A program made the translations under genes and the position numbers. Positions 1 to 8,947 of a DNA stretch of 64,000 nucleotides are shown here, one piece after another. How positions within the stretch are numbered: the stretch's first letter is position 1; every line of letters starts with the position of its first letter. The notes below the pieces were generated by a model that was not told where the DNA came from, did not search any database, and saw only the letters and a list, made by a program, of their open reading frames with translations. Source of the stretch: Aldehydirespirator sp965203635 (lineage in GTDB: Bacteria > Actinomycetota > Acidimicrobiia > Acidimicrobiales > Aldehydirespiratoraceae); the NCBI GenBank assembly GCA_965203635.1, contig OZ241903.1, positions 1,302,001-1,366,000 on the forward strand. The letters are read 5' to 3'.

Positions 1-818
1 TCGACCGCGAGGTAGCCGCTCACCGCGGCCGCGCCGTTGGCCACCGCCACCACCACGCCGATGGCAGTCTCGCTGCTGCCGGCCGCGTCGAGCCCGATGG
101 GCACATAGGAGCCCAGAAGGCCGCGCCAGGCGCCGACCGCGACGCTGGCCCACACCCCCACCCGCACTCCCCGGTTGCGCAGCAACTGGAGGTAGCTGTG
201 GCCGCCCACCCGAGCGAACGGGGGCGGGCGCGACAGCACCAGCGTCGGCGCGATGCCGGCCAGGGCCACCGCGGACGCGACCGCGAACGCGGCCCGGTAC
301 GAGCTCTGGGCGATGATCCCGCCCGCCGCCGGGCCGATCAGCATCCCGACGGTGGCCACCATGCTGAGGGTGGCGATCGCCCTGGAAGTCGACCGGGGGG
401 ATCGCACGATCTGCACCTGGTTGCCCGTCCAGAAGCAGGCCCGGGCCACACCCTGCACCGCGGCCGAGACGACCAGCGCGACCAGCCCCGACTCGAAGAC
501 CAGCAGCCCGACCGAGAGGCACATCAGCACGGCCGCGGCACTGATGACATCGGAGTTGGACAAGACCCGCATCACCGAGCCGAGCCGCGACCGGGTCAGC
601 ACCTGCACCGCGGCCGAGAACCCCACCAGCACTCCCGCCACTGTCGCTGACCGGCCCTGGTCGATCACGAACAGCGGGTAGGCCACCACCGTCACGCCCA
701 GGCTCAGCGAGAAGAGCAGCGCTCCCGCGTACTGGCCCACGACCTCGCGGCGCGGCGCCGGGCCGGCGACGCCGCCGGAGCCGGGACCGGCGTCGGAGCC
801 CGAGCCCTCGCCAGTCAC
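1..818 (-). CDS. MFS transporter, C-terminus beyond window
   Basis: Leftward frame that runs off the left edge; about 272 residues are visible. After a Gly/Ser-rich N-terminus come hydrophobic helices typical of a 12-helix major facilitator carrier (for example the run around VVAYPLFVIDQG and the Gly-rich MLIGPAAGGIIAQ segment). The start is read as GTG at 818-816 because it overlaps the TGA of the upstream aldehyde dehydrogenase as GTGA, so the two genes are translationally coupled. The substrate cannot be told. The coupling to an aldehyde dehydrogenase suggests a carboxylate, alcohol or amine carrier, which is an inference. Confidence 0.8.
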   Translation of the reverse strand, partial: MTGEGSGSDAGPGSGGVAGPAPRREVVGQYAGALLFSLSLGVTVVAYPLFVIDQGRSATVAGVLVGFSAAVQVLTRSRLGSVMRVLSNSDVISAAAVLMCLSVGLLVFESGLVALVVSAAVQGVARACFWTGNQVQIVRSPRSTSRAIATLSMVATVGMLIGPAAGGIIAQSSYRAAFAVASAVALAGIAPTLVLSRPPPFARVGGHSYLQLLRNRGVRVGVWASVAVGAWRGLLGSYVPIGLDAAGSSETAIGVVVAVANGAAAVSGYLAV

Positions 819-2335
819 CCGGATATGGCAGCGGGCGTGATGGCGATGCTGATGGCCTTGGAACGGGTGTGGCTCAAGATGTCGTCGACGAGGCCCAGCT
901 CCTTGCCGATGCCCGACTGCTTCCAGCCGCCGAAGGGCAGGCCGGGGTAGCGCACCTCCACGTCGTTGACCCACACGTAGCCGGCGTCGATGGCCCGGGC
1001 CGCGCCGAGCGCCCGGTTCACATCGTTGCTCCAGATGCTGGCGGTCAGCCCGTAGGGGGTGTCGTTGGCCATGGCGACGGCGTCGGCCGCGTCGGTGAAG
1101 GACGTGACGGCCAGAACGGGTCCGAATATCTCCTCCCGGGCGATGGTGGCGCCGTGGTCCACGTCGTCGAACACGGCCGGCCGGATGAAGGCGCCCGGGG
1201 CGAGCTGCGGATCGGCCGGGGGCGTGCCGCCCGTGAGCAGCCGCCCGCCGTCGGCCCGGCCCGCATCGACGAATCCCAGGATCCGGTCGCGGTGGGCGTG
1301 CGACACCATGCAGCCCATGTCCGACGACGGGTCGTCGGGCATGCCGATGCGGATCTGCTCGGTGGAGGCCACCACCCGCTCCAGCACGGCCTCGCGCAAC
1401 CCGGCGTGGATGAGGAGCCGGCTGGTGGCGCCGCAGCTCTGCCCGCCCACCCGGGCGAAGTTCGAGCCCTTCACCACCGCGGCCGCGGCGGTGTCGGGGT
1501 CGACGTCGTCGAAGATCAGGATGGGGTTCTTGCCGCCCAGCTCAAGGGTGACGCTCTTGAGGACCCCCGACGCGCCGGCGCGGGCCTGCACCGCCAGACC
1601 GGTGCGCAGCGAGCCGGTGAACGACACCCGGGGCACGTCGGGGTGCCCGACCAGGGCCTCGCCCGCGGCCGCTCCTCCCGGCACCACGTTGAGCACGCCC
1701 GCCGGCAGCAGATCGGCGGCCAGCGAGGCGATCACCAGCGGCGACAACGGAGTCTGCTCGGCCGGCTTGAGCACCACCGAGTTGCCCGCGGCCAGCGCGG
1801 GCGCGGCCTTCATGCAGGTGAAGAGGGTGGGGTGGTTGTAGGCGCAGACCGCCGCGACCACGCCCCACGGCGCGGGCTCGGTGAAGTGCAACCCGGCGGG
1901 CGTGGCCGGGATGGTCCTTCCGTGGAGTTCGGGGGCCACTCCCGCGATGGTCTGGAGGAACTTGCCGCCCTTGGCCGCGCTGGCCGCCATCGAGGAGACC
2001 GCCGTCCCGCCGTCGCGGGCATCGAGCAGGCCCAGCCGGGGCGCGGCCTCCGCCACCCGCCGGCCCCACTCGGCCAGCCGGGCGGCCCGCTCGTGGACCC
2101 CCATCGCGGCCCACGCCGGCTGGGACCGGGCCGCGGCGGCCACGGCCCGGTCGACGTCGGCCGCGGACGCCTGATGCACGCGGGCCAGCACCGCACCGGT
2201 GGAAGGGCAGACGTCGTCGCGCGCGGCGGCGTCGCCGTCGACCGATGCCGCCGCCCGGCCGTCGATCCACATCGGGACGTCGACATCGGCGGCCGCTCCG
2301 GCCGGCAGGTCGAGCAGGTCTGTCAGCGCAGACAT
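815..2335 (-). CDS. NAD(P)-dependent aldehyde dehydrogenase
   Basis: 506 residues, normal length for the ALDH superfamily. Oxidises an aldehyde to the carboxylate with NAD(P)+ in the cytoplasm. Visible signatures: cofactor-binding lysine in VVLKPAEQTPLS (about K190), general base in LELGGKNP (E265) and the nucleophile in GGQSCGATSR (C301). The closest general resemblance is to betaine/phenylacetaldehyde-type ALDHs, but the substrate is not determinable. The stop overlaps the start of the downstream MFS gene by 4 bp. Upstream, 34 bp away, is the heme-oxygenase-like gene and then a second ALDH, so the four leftward genes probably form one operon. Confidence 0.93.
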   Translation of the reverse strand: MSALTDLLDLPAGAAADVDVPMWIDGRAAASVDGDAAARDDVCPSTGAVLARVHQASAADVDRAVAAAARSQPAWAAMGVHERAARLAEWGRRVAEAAPRLGLLDARDGGTAVSSMAASAAKGGKFLQTIAGVAPELHGRTIPATPAGLHFTEPAPWGVVAAVCAYNHPTLFTCMKAAPALAAGNSVVLKPAEQTPLSPLVIASLAADLLPAGVLNVVPGGAAAGEALVGHPDVPRVSFTGSLRTGLAVQARAGASGVLKSVTLELGGKNPILIFDDVDPDTAAAAVVKGSNFARVGGQSCGATSRLLIHAGLREAVLERVVASTEQIRIGMPDDPSSDMGCMVSHAHRDRILGFVDAGRADGGRLLTGGTPPADPQLAPGAFIRPAVFDDVDHGATIAREEIFGPVLAVTSFTDAADAVAMANDTPYGLTASIWSNDVNRALGAARAIDAGYVWVNDVEVRYPGLPFGGWKQSGIGKELGLVDDILSHTRSKAISIAITPAAISG

Positions 2336-2369
2336 GATGATGGGCCCGGCGACCGAGCCGGCTACAGGC

Positions 2370-3089
2370 TCAGGCCGCGGCCACCGCGCCGGCCGCGGGG
2401 TACCACTGGCGGCCCTCCACGTACTGCAGCCACAGCCCGTCCATGTAGAACCAGCGCTTCATGGCGGCCAGTCGAACCTGTTCGATCACCATCTGCTGGT
2501 CCCGCTCGTCGACGGAGTGGTTGGTGATGATCTCGAAGCCGGCGTCGCCGTGCTCGACATCGGCCACGACGTGCAGCGTGAAGAACTCGATGTCGGTGTC
2601 GGAGAACCCGTAGACGTTGCGCAGCGGGTCGATCAGCGGCGCGTACAGCTCAGGCACCTGCGACTCCAGCCCGATGGTGAGGGTGGCGATGCCCTCCAGC
2701 ACGCTCTTCATCATCAGCGTGTTGACGATGAAGTCCTTGAGCGCGGCGGTGGTGGGCAGATCGGGGGCCGACCGCCCCTCCTCGAAGGTCATGCCCAGGG
2801 CCATGCCGAAGCGGGAGAGCAGATCGACGTGGCGCTCGTCGGGGTCCTCCTCCTCGTTGAGGTTCTCCAGCAGCAGCTCCCGGGCGTCGTGCCAGTCGCA
2901 CAGCCCGTACATGATCCCGGAGTAGCGCGACGCATTGCTCACGAAGTTGAAGTGCTGCTGGCAGTAGGCCCTCATGGCCTCGTTGGACAGCTCTCCGGCG
3001 GCCCATGTCTTGAAGAAGGGGTGGTTCTTGGAGTGCCACTCGTCGCGGGCAGCCTCCAGGGCTTTGCGGTATTCGGCAGGTCCGAGCAT
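2370..3089 (-). CDS. Heme-oxygenase-like diiron (PqqC/CADD-type) protein
   Basis: 239 residues, all-helical, of the PqqC/TenA/CADD superfamily now called heme-oxygenase-like diiron oxidases (HDO). The full diiron ligand set can be picked out: E80 or E81, H87, E142 (GLESQ), H173, D177 and H180 (HVVADVEH). The numbering is close to that of chlamydial CADD. HDOs use O2 at a diiron site for C-C cleavage, N-oxygenation or self-sacrificing chemistry. The reaction here is unknown. Its place between two aldehyde dehydrogenases suggests it generates or removes an aldehyde-producing intermediate (inference). A PQQ biosynthetic role is unlikely because no other pqq gene is near. Confidence 0.85.
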   Translation of the reverse strand: MLGPAEYRKALEAARDEWHSKNHPFFKTWAAGELSNEAMRAYCQQHFNFVSNASRYSGIMYGLCDWHDARELLLENLNEEEDPDERHVDLLSRFGMALGMTFEEGRSAPDLPTTAALKDFIVNTLMMKSVLEGIATLTIGLESQVPELYAPLIDPLRNVYGFSDTDIEFFTLHVVADVEHGDAGFEIITNHSVDERDQQMVIEQVRLAAMKRWFYMDGLWLQYVEGRQWYPAAGAVAAA

Positions 3090-3108
3090 TGGAAGCCTCT
3101 TTCTGTTG

Positions 3109-3190
3109 TGGTTCTGGTTCGGCTAGGAGCGCACGTAGACGCGTATGGGTTGGGTGCTGGTTCTGGTTCGGCTAGGAGCGCACGTAGACG
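3109..3190. repeat. 33-bp direct repeat spanning an ALDH stop codon
   Basis: A 33-bp sequence beginning TGGTTCTGGTTCGGCTAGG occurs at 3109-3141 and again at 3158-3190, a 49-bp period. The right copy contains the last codons (VYVRS) and TAG of the leftward aldehyde dehydrogenase at 3172. The left copy repeats the same codons and TAG in the intergenic space. It is a local tandem duplication of a gene end and leaves a pseudo-terminus behind the real stop. Confidence 0.9.
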
Positions 3191-4626
3191 GTCTTGGTGC
3201 GGGTGAAGAACTCGAGCGACGACTCCCCGCCCTCGGCCCAGCCCGCGCCGGAGTGGCCGTAGCCCTCGAAGGGCACATGGAACGGGACGCCGGTGAGGGG
3301 CGAGTTGACCTTGACGGTGCCGGCGTGCGAGCCCTTCCAGAAACGGCGGGCCACCGCGATGTCGCCGGTGACGATGCCGGAGGTGAGGCCGTAGGCGGTG
3401 GCGTTGGCCATGGCGACGGCCTCATCGATGTCGCTCACCGGCTCGAAGGTCACCACGGGACCGAAGATCTCCTCGGTGGTGAGCGGCCCGGTGGCCGGAT
3501 CCACCAGCAGAGCGGGCGCCACCCGGCCGTCGCGCCACCCGCCGGGCTCCGGACGCACCACGTCGCGGGCCTGATGCTCGGCCAGGGACACGTACTCCTC
3601 GACCCGGCCCGCCTCGCCGTCGCTGACCAGGATCCCGAGCTCGTCGCCACTGGACGTGTCGGTCATGTCGCTCAGCCGGGCCGTCAGCCGGGCCAGCAGG
3701 TCGTCGTAGACGTCGGTGTGCACGAGCAGCCGTCCCGCCGCGGTGCAGATCTGGCCGTTGTTGCGGAAGCTGGAGGCCACGATGATGTCGGCCGCCTTGT
3801 CGAGGTCGGCGTCGGCCCACACCACGATGGTGTTCTTGCCGCCCAGCTCGGCCTGGAACGGCACCTCCATCCGCAGCCGGCTGCGGATCGCCACCGCGGC
3901 CTCGTAGGAGCCGGTGAGGCTCACACCGTCGAGTTCGGGAGCGGACAGCAGGGCCTCGGTGATCACCGAGCTCCGGCCGATCGTGGCCTGGAGCAGGCCC
4001 GCGGGCAGGCCGGCGTCGAGCAGGGTGGCCGCGATCATCAGGCCGGTGATGCCGGCGTTGGTGGACGGCTTGAAGATCACGGCGTTGCCGGCGGCCAGGG
4101 CGGCCGACAGCTTGCGGATCGGGATCGTGAACGGGAAGTTCCAGGGGGTGATGAGGGCGACGGTGCCGAGCGGCTCGATGAGCGTGAAGATGTCCTCGTC
4201 GAAGTCGGTGGAGTAGGTGGTGCCCAGGCGCCGGTAGCCGAGCTCGGCGTAGTAGTCGAGCACGGCCGCCCCCTTGGCCACCTCGACCCGGGCCTCCGAG
4301 GCCGGCTTGCCCATATCGGCAGAGATGATCGGGGCCAGTTCGTCGGCCCGCTCGAGGAACAGCCCGGCGGCACGGTGCAGCACCTCGGCCCGGGCTGCGG
4401 GACCCAGGGCGGCCCAGTCCGGCGCGGCCCGGGCGGCCACCTCGTACGCGGTGCGGACATCTTCGGGGCCGGCGCTGCGCATAACGGCCAGCACCCGGCC
4501 GTCGCTCCGGCTGACCAGCTTCTGCTCGGGGCCCGAGCCGGGCCGGATGGCGCCGTCGATCAGGATGCCGACCTCGTCGGCGTCGCCGCTGCCGTCCACG
4601 GCGATTCGAGCGGGTACCAGCGTCAT
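3172..4626 (-). CDS. NAD(P)-dependent aldehyde dehydrogenase
   Basis: 484 residues. ALDH superfamily, with the PWNFPFTIP motif, general base E260 (AELGGKN) and nucleophile C294 in NNGQICTAAGR. Looks closest to benzaldehyde/salicylaldehyde or succinate-semialdehyde-type enzymes, with no firm substrate. ATG at 4626 is preceded on the minus strand by GTGGAGG, a good ribosome-binding site. First gene of the leftward ALDH-HDO-ALDH-MFS group and divergent from the MFS gene at 4757, with which it shares a palindrome-containing promoter region. Its last codons are duplicated just past the stop. Confidence 0.93.
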   Translation of the reverse strand: MTLVPARIAVDGSGDADEVGILIDGAIRPGSGPEQKLVSRSDGRVLAVMRSAGPEDVRTAYEVAARAAPDWAALGPAARAEVLHRAAGLFLERADELAPIISADMGKPASEARVEVAKGAAVLDYYAELGYRRLGTTYSTDFDEDIFTLIEPLGTVALITPWNFPFTIPIRKLSAALAAGNAVIFKPSTNAGITGLMIAATLLDAGLPAGLLQATIGRSSVITEALLSAPELDGVSLTGSYEAAVAIRSRLRMEVPFQAELGGKNTIVVWADADLDKAADIIVASSFRNNGQICTAAGRLLVHTDVYDDLLARLTARLSDMTDTSSGDELGILVSDGEAGRVEEYVSLAEHQARDVVRPEPGGWRDGRVAPALLVDPATGPLTTEEIFGPVVTFEPVSDIDEAVAMANATAYGLTSGIVTGDIAVARRFWKGSHAGTVKVNSPLTGVPFHVPFEGYGHSGAGWAEGGESSLEFFTRTKTVYVRS

Positions 4627-4688
4627 GGTGTGCCTCCACCAGCGTGCGCATCGCCCGCGGGGCGGGCGCGCCGCGCACGACCGCGCTT

Positions 4689-4709
4689 TGTATACAGGAC
4701 GCCGTATAC
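4689..4709. promoter_or_regulatory. Paired GTATAC palindromes in divergent promoter region
   Basis: The 130-bp space between the divergent ALDH (start 4626) and MFS (start 4757) genes holds TGTATACA at 4689-4696 and GTATAC at 4704-4709, centre-to-centre about 14 bp. TGTATACA-like palindromes are typical operators of GntR-family FCD regulators, and one such regulator is encoded at 8285-8947. Function is inferred from position and motif only. Confidence 0.4.
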
Positions 4710-4756
4710 CCTAGGCCGACCGGTTCGAGACTTGCCAAACGAGAGGACTCATCCAG

Positions 4757-6007
4757 GTGCATGATCGCTCCGGAGCGGGTCGAGGCAGCCTCGCGACGAG
4801 TTCGGACCACGGCGCCGGGTTCACCGCCCTGGTGACGGCCTCCCTGGTGGTGACCGCGGCGGCCAACCTCAGCCCGACGCTGGTGAGCGCCCTGGCCGTC
4901 CAGATCCAGGACGACCTCGGCATCGGGGAGGCCCAGATCGGGATGACCGTGAGCGCCTTCTTCTTCGTGGGCGCGCTCACCTCGGCATTGTCCGGACGGA
5001 TGGTGGAGCGCATCGGGCCGGCCGCGGGGCTGCGCCTCTCCACCGTGGCGGCCGGCGCCGTCCTGGTCGTCACCGGCGCGCTGGGCCGGTCCTGGCTGGC
5101 GCTGATGATCCTCGTGGGTCTGGCCGGGCTGGCCAACTCATTGGGACAGCCCGCGGCCAACCTGTACGTGGCCAGGGGGGTCTCCAGCCGGCGCCAGGGA
5201 CTGGCGCTCGGCATCCAGAAGTCGGGGATCCCGGCCGCGTCGCTGCTGGCCGGGCTGGCCATCCCCACGGTCGGCCTGACGATCGGCTGGAGCTGGGCCT
5301 TCGTGCTGGGCGGGCTGCTCTCGTTCGGGGTGTCGCTGGGCGTGCCGGCCGTCGGCGGGACTCCTATGGCCGCGGTACGCGACCGTGCAGCCGCCTACAG
5401 GGCGACGGCCCGGCCCCGTCCCGACGTCGCCATGCGACTGCTGGTCGCGGTGACCTGCTCCACCTGCCTGGCCGCCATGGGATCCATGGCGCTCAGCTCG
5501 TTCTTCGTGCTGTCGAGCGTGGAGATAGGCATCGACGAGGCCGCCGCCGGGATCCTGCTGATGGCGGGAAGCGTGGTCGGGATCGCTTCGAGGCTCGCCA
5601 TGGGAGCCAGCGCGGACCGGGCGTCGCTCAGCCCGTTCCACATGCTCACCGCGATGTTCGCGGTGGCTGCGCTGGCCTTCGTGGGGCTGTCGACAGGGTC
5701 CAAGGCGATGCTGTACACGGCCATGCCGTTCGCCTTCGCGACCTCCTTCGCGTGGCCGGGTCTGTTCCATCTGGCCACGCTGCGCTACAACCCGTCGGCG
5801 CCGGGCGCGGCCACCGGAATCACCATGACGGGCAACTTCATCGGAGCGGTGTGCGGCCCGCTGCTGTTCGGTCTGCTGGTGGAGGCGACCAGCTACGGCT
5901 GGGCCTGGGGCTTCGCGGCCATCACATCGGGGGCGGCCGCGGCGGTGATGGCGGTGACCGGCCGCCTGATCACCCGCCACCAGCGGCCCGCAGACCGCCC
6001 GGCCTGA
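4757..6007 (+). CDS. MFS transporter
   Basis: 416 residues with 12 predicted hydrophobic helices and the MFS loop 2-3 motif around GRMVERIGPAAGLRLS. A soluble GTPMAAVRDRAAAYRATARP loop separates the two six-helix halves. Starts with GTG at 4757, with GAGAGG 11 bp upstream. No substrate signature is recognised. Divergent to the ALDH-HDO-ALDH operon across a palindromic region, and convergent with the amidohydrolase at 6021 (13-bp gap), so it probably carries the substrate or product of the neighbouring catabolic enzymes. Confidence 0.87.
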   Translation: MHDRSGAGRGSLATSSDHGAGFTALVTASLVVTAAANLSPTLVSALAVQIQDDLGIGEAQIGMTVSAFFFVGALTSALSGRMVERIGPAAGLRLSTVAAGAVLVVTGALGRSWLALMILVGLAGLANSLGQPAANLYVARGVSSRRQGLALGIQKSGIPAASLLAGLAIPTVGLTIGWSWAFVLGGLLSFGVSLGVPAVGGTPMAAVRDRAAAYRATARPRPDVAMRLLVAVTCSTCLAAMGSMALSSFFVLSSVEIGIDEAAAGILLMAGSVVGIASRLAMGASADRASLSPFHMLTAMFAVAALAFVGLSTGSKAMLYTAMPFAFATSFAWPGLFHLATLRYNPSAPGAATGITMTGNFIGAVCGPLLFGLLVEATSYGWAWGFAAITSGAAAAVMAVTGRLITRHQRPADRPA

Positions 6008-6020
6008 CCCGCCGTCCGGC

Positions 6021-7121
6021 TCAGGCAGCCAGGGAGCCGTAGAGGCGTTCGGCGTTGCCGGCGAGGATGGCCTGCTTGTCGGAGTGAGCCAGATTGGGAT
6101 TCTCCAACAGCTCGCCGATCTCCTGGCGGCAGGTGTCGGCGGTGACCTCGTGAGGGAAGTCCGACGAGAACACCAGGGGCGCGCTGCCCACCAGCTCGAC
6201 GAAGCGGGCCAGGCCCAACTCGTCGCCCTCGCAGCCCACGAAGATCCGGCCCGCGTCGGCGTGGGCCAGCACGTAGTCGCTGACCCGCCCGCCCGGCTCC
6301 ACCGAGCAGAAACGTCCGGCCGGGTCGTGCTGGCTGAACGCGGCCCAGGAATTGTCGAAGCGCTCCAGGCAGGTAACGAACCAGTTGACGCCGCCCTCCA
6401 GGAAGGCGACGCGCAGACCGGGATGGCGGTCGAGGATGCCGTTGGAGACGATCCCGGCCAGCGCGATCATCTGGCCCCAGGGATGGCCCAGGGCATGCAC
6501 GAAGGGCCACACATCGAGATGGTCGATGCCGAAACTGGCGTGGCAGCCGCCGTGGACCGAGAGGGCGCAGCCGAGCCGCTCGGCCTCGGCGTACACCGGC
6601 CAGTACTCCCGGGAGCCGAGATGGCCCTTCAGCCCGTTCGAGGGCAGCATGGCACCCACCAGACCGAGCTCGGTGACCGCCCGCTGCAGTTCCTCGACGG
6701 CCGCGGCGGGGGTCTGGAGGGGCAGCAGGGCCATGCCGCTGAGCCGGTCGTCGGCGGACGTGTGGGTGTCGCTGAGCCAGTCGTTGTAGGCCCGGGCCAG
6801 CGCCACCGCCACCTCGGGATAGTTGACCCTGCCGATCGACAGGCCCGCGGTGGGGTACAGCACCGCCGCGGAGATGCCGACCGTGTCGAGGAACTCCCGC
6901 CACTGCGGCGCCCTGACCCTCCCGGCCCGGTTGAAGCTGGCCGCGGAGTGCCGGAAGCTGGTGTGCACGTGGTCGAGCGGCGGGAACAGGCCCACCACCG
7001 GAGGCACGAGTCCCACGCTGCGGGGCGTCTCAAGAGCCATCTCCCGATACGTCGCCGGCAGGTACTCGAGGATCTCCGACGAGTCCTCCTGGACGTGGCC
7101 GTCGGCGTCGATCACCCTCAT
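6021..7121 (-). CDS. Amidohydrolase-2 family metal-dependent hydrolase/decarboxylase
   Basis: 366 residues, TIM-barrel amidohydrolase_2 family (ACMSD/gamma-resorcylate decarboxylase type). The N-terminal metal motif is MRVIDADGHVQE. Further signatures are ALSVHGGCHAS in mid-protein, a Asp-containing FSSDFPHEV strand near the C-terminus and the NAERLYG tail typical of the family. Members hydrolyse C-N bonds or decarboxylate aromatic acids with Zn or Mn. The ATG at 7121 overlaps the TGA of the upstream epimerase gene as ATGA, which fixes the start and shows translational coupling. Substrate unknown; a second member of the family is at 58905-60152. Confidence 0.88.
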   Translation of the reverse strand: MRVIDADGHVQEDSSEILEYLPATYREMALETPRSVGLVPPVVGLFPPLDHVHTSFRHSAASFNRAGRVRAPQWREFLDTVGISAAVLYPTAGLSIGRVNYPEVAVALARAYNDWLSDTHTSADDRLSGMALLPLQTPAAAVEELQRAVTELGLVGAMLPSNGLKGHLGSREYWPVYAEAERLGCALSVHGGCHASFGIDHLDVWPFVHALGHPWGQMIALAGIVSNGILDRHPGLRVAFLEGGVNWFVTCLERFDNSWAAFSQHDPAGRFCSVEPGGRVSDYVLAHADAGRIFVGCEGDELGLARFVELVGSAPLVFSSDFPHEVTADTCRQEIGELLENPNLAHSDKQAILAGNAERLYGSLAA

Positions 7122-8092
7122 CGGGCCAGCCAGTCCAAGTAGTCGGCCACGGCCCGGCCCATCGGGTACTCCACCTTGTAGGAGAGATCGCGGCGCGACG
7201 CGGTCAGATCCATGGGACTGGTCGGGTTGCCGTACTTGGTCATCGAGTCCTCTTGGGTGACCTCGAGGTCGATCGGGCGTCCCGCGGCCTGCTCGATCTC
7301 GGAGATGACGGCCGCGATGGTGTGGAGCTCGCCCATGGAGGCGTTGTAGACCCGGTTGGGGACCTCGGGCGCGAAGGCCGCCCTGACCAGAGCCTGGGCG
7401 CCGTCGACGGAATAGGTGTAGTCCATGCCCTGACGGTGCAGGTCGGGCTCGGCGATGCGGTAGGTGCGCCCGAAGTGCGCGCATTCGATGAGCTGCTTCA
7501 GGAGCTTGCTGGGCCCGCCGCCGGGCACGCCGTGCCAGGGTCCGAACACGCCGCCGAAGCGCACCACCGCGGTGTCGAGCCCGTAGGAGTCGGTGTAGTT
7601 GTGGCAGAGCCACTCCGACGCCAGCTTCATCGACGCATACAGCGACGGCGGATACTCGCTCACCACGCTGAGGGTGAAGTCCTCCACCGTGTCGTCGGCG
7701 GGGGCAACCCGGCGCCGGCCCATCGTCACCACCGTCGAGCTGCAGAACACCACCCGCTGGAGGCCCGCCATCCGCGCCGCCTCCAAGACGTTGACGGTGC
7801 CCATGACGTTGACCCTCACGCCCGACACCGGGCGGGGGATCAGGTCCCGGGTGAGCAGCGACGCCGTGTGGATGATGCGCTCGGCGCCGTGGTCCTCGAT
7901 GGCTCGCAGCAGGTCGCCGATGTCGCCGATGTCGCCCTTGACGAGCTCCACCGAACCGCGGTCCAGCCGCTCGCTGAGGTTCCGCTCGCTGAAGGCGACG
8001 TCGTAGAGGACGGGCCGCTCGCTCCGCTCCGAGACGATGCGGGCCGCCGCCAGCGAGCCGATCATGCCGGCGCCGGTGATCAGGGTGGTCAT
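7118..8092 (-). CDS. NAD-dependent epimerase/dehydratase (extended SDR)
   Basis: 324 residues. N-terminal Rossmann motif TLITGAGMIGS (GxxGxxG), the conserved SST/S region FCSSTVV and the catalytic YASMK dyad identify an extended short-chain dehydrogenase of the NAD-dependent epimerase family. These act on nucleotide sugars or on non-sugar alcohols and ketones. Being coupled by ATGA to an amidohydrolase rather than to sugar genes, a dehydrogenase role in a catabolic pathway is more likely (inference). Divergent from the GntR regulator at 8285. Confidence 0.88.
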   Translation of the reverse strand: MTTLITGAGMIGSLAAARIVSERSERPVLYDVAFSERNLSERLDRGSVELVKGDIGDIGDLLRAIEDHGAERIIHTASLLTRDLIPRPVSGVRVNVMGTVNVLEAARMAGLQRVVFCSSTVVTMGRRRVAPADDTVEDFTLSVVSEYPPSLYASMKLASEWLCHNYTDSYGLDTAVVRFGGVFGPWHGVPGGGPSKLLKQLIECAHFGRTYRIAEPDLHRQGMDYTYSVDGAQALVRAAFAPEVPNRVYNASMGELHTIAAVISEIEQAAGRPIDLEVTQEDSMTKYGNPTSPMDLTASRRDLSYKVEYPMGRAVADYLDWLAR

Positions 8093-8147
8093 CGCTCGTC
8101 CTTCCCGCGCCCCGCCGGGCGGTGGGCGCGCCCGACTGTCTACCCGG

Positions 8148-8242
8148 CCCGGTTGCGGAGCCTCTTATCGGGACCGCGGTCCGTGCCGGCATCGCACCAG
8201 CACAGCGGCTACTCCCGGTTGCTCAGCTTCCTATCGGGATCG
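8148..8242. repeat. Imperfect 29-bp direct repeats in divergent promoter region
   Basis: The 190-bp space between the epimerase gene and gntR contains two imperfect 29-bp copies starting CCCGGTTGC and ending TATCGGGACCG or TATCGGGATCG, at 8148-8176 and 8214-8242, a 66-bp spacing. They may be binding sites or a remnant duplication. No clear -35/-10 pair is seen in the rest of the gap. Confidence 0.5.
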
Positions 8243-8284
8243 GCGAGCCTGTAACATCGGCCACCCGCCAATGGAGGATTGATC

Positions 8285-8947
8285 TTGAACGACAAGGACG
8301 GTGAGCAGCCTCTACGAGAAGTTGTCGCAGGCCAGCTTCGCCTGATGATCCTCGACGGGGAGCTGAAACCGGGCCAGCGGCTGGTCGAGGGTCACCTCGC
8401 AGAGCGGCTGGGGGTGAGCCGCAACCCGGTGCGCGAAGCCATGCGATCGCTGGAGGCCACCGGCCTGATCGAGGTCGTGCCCCGGCGGGGCGCCCACGTG
8501 TGCGCCATCGACAAGTGCGAGGTCCACCACATCCAGCAGATCAGGATCCTGGTGGAGGGATACGCCGTCGAGCAGGCCGCCATGCTCCAGGACCCCGACA
8601 GCATCGAGCGGATCCGGCAGTGCATGGAGGAGGGCCGGCAGGCGACCGAGCGGGGGGATGCGGTCACAGCCGCCCTGTGTCACCGGGACTTCCACATCGC
8701 GGTGGAAAAGGCGGCCGGGATCCCCTTCCTGCAGCAGGTGCTCGACCCGCTCCGCCAGCAGACCGAGCTGGTGTTCTCGGTGGTGACCGACAGCCGCGGC
8801 GACATCACCTGGGAAGAGCACGAGGACATCTACAACGCCATCGCATCGGGCGACGCCTCGCAGGCCAGGGAGATGAGCCGCAGGCACATCATGAACGCGC
8901 TGGAGTCGTTCCAGATCGCCATCGATTCGACACCGGCGATCCTGTAG
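8285..8947 (+). CDS. GntR-family transcriptional regulator (FCD type)
   Basis: About 220 residues. N-terminal winged helix: LREVVAGQLRLMIL, then LAERLGVSRNPVREAMRSLEATGLIEVVPRRGAHV. It is followed by an all-helical FCD ligand domain whose metal-binding His/Asp residues lie in the HRDFHIAVEKAA and SRRHIMN regions. A TTG at 8285 is chosen because GGAGG lies 7 nt before it; a TTG at 8279 is almost touching the same site. FCD regulators sense carboxylates and usually control adjacent catabolic or transport genes. Immediately followed by the mutase-aldolase fusion with no gap, so probably co-transcribed with it. Confidence 0.9.
   Translation: MNDKDGEQPLREVVAGQLRLMILDGELKPGQRLVEGHLAERLGVSRNPVREAMRSLEATGLIEVVPRRGAHVCAIDKCEVHHIQQIRILVEGYAVEQAAMLQDPDSIERIRQCMEEGRQATERGDAVTAALCHRDFHIAVEKAAGIPFLQQVLDPLRQQTELVFSVVTDSRGDITWEEHEDIYNAIASGDASQAREMSRRHIMNALESFQIAIDSTPAIL

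Noticed and set aside
3145..4764. Long rightward open frame opposite the aldehyde dehydrogenase
   Set aside because: Gly/His/Arg-rich shadow of the leftward ALDH; it has no family features and lies antisense to clear motifs.
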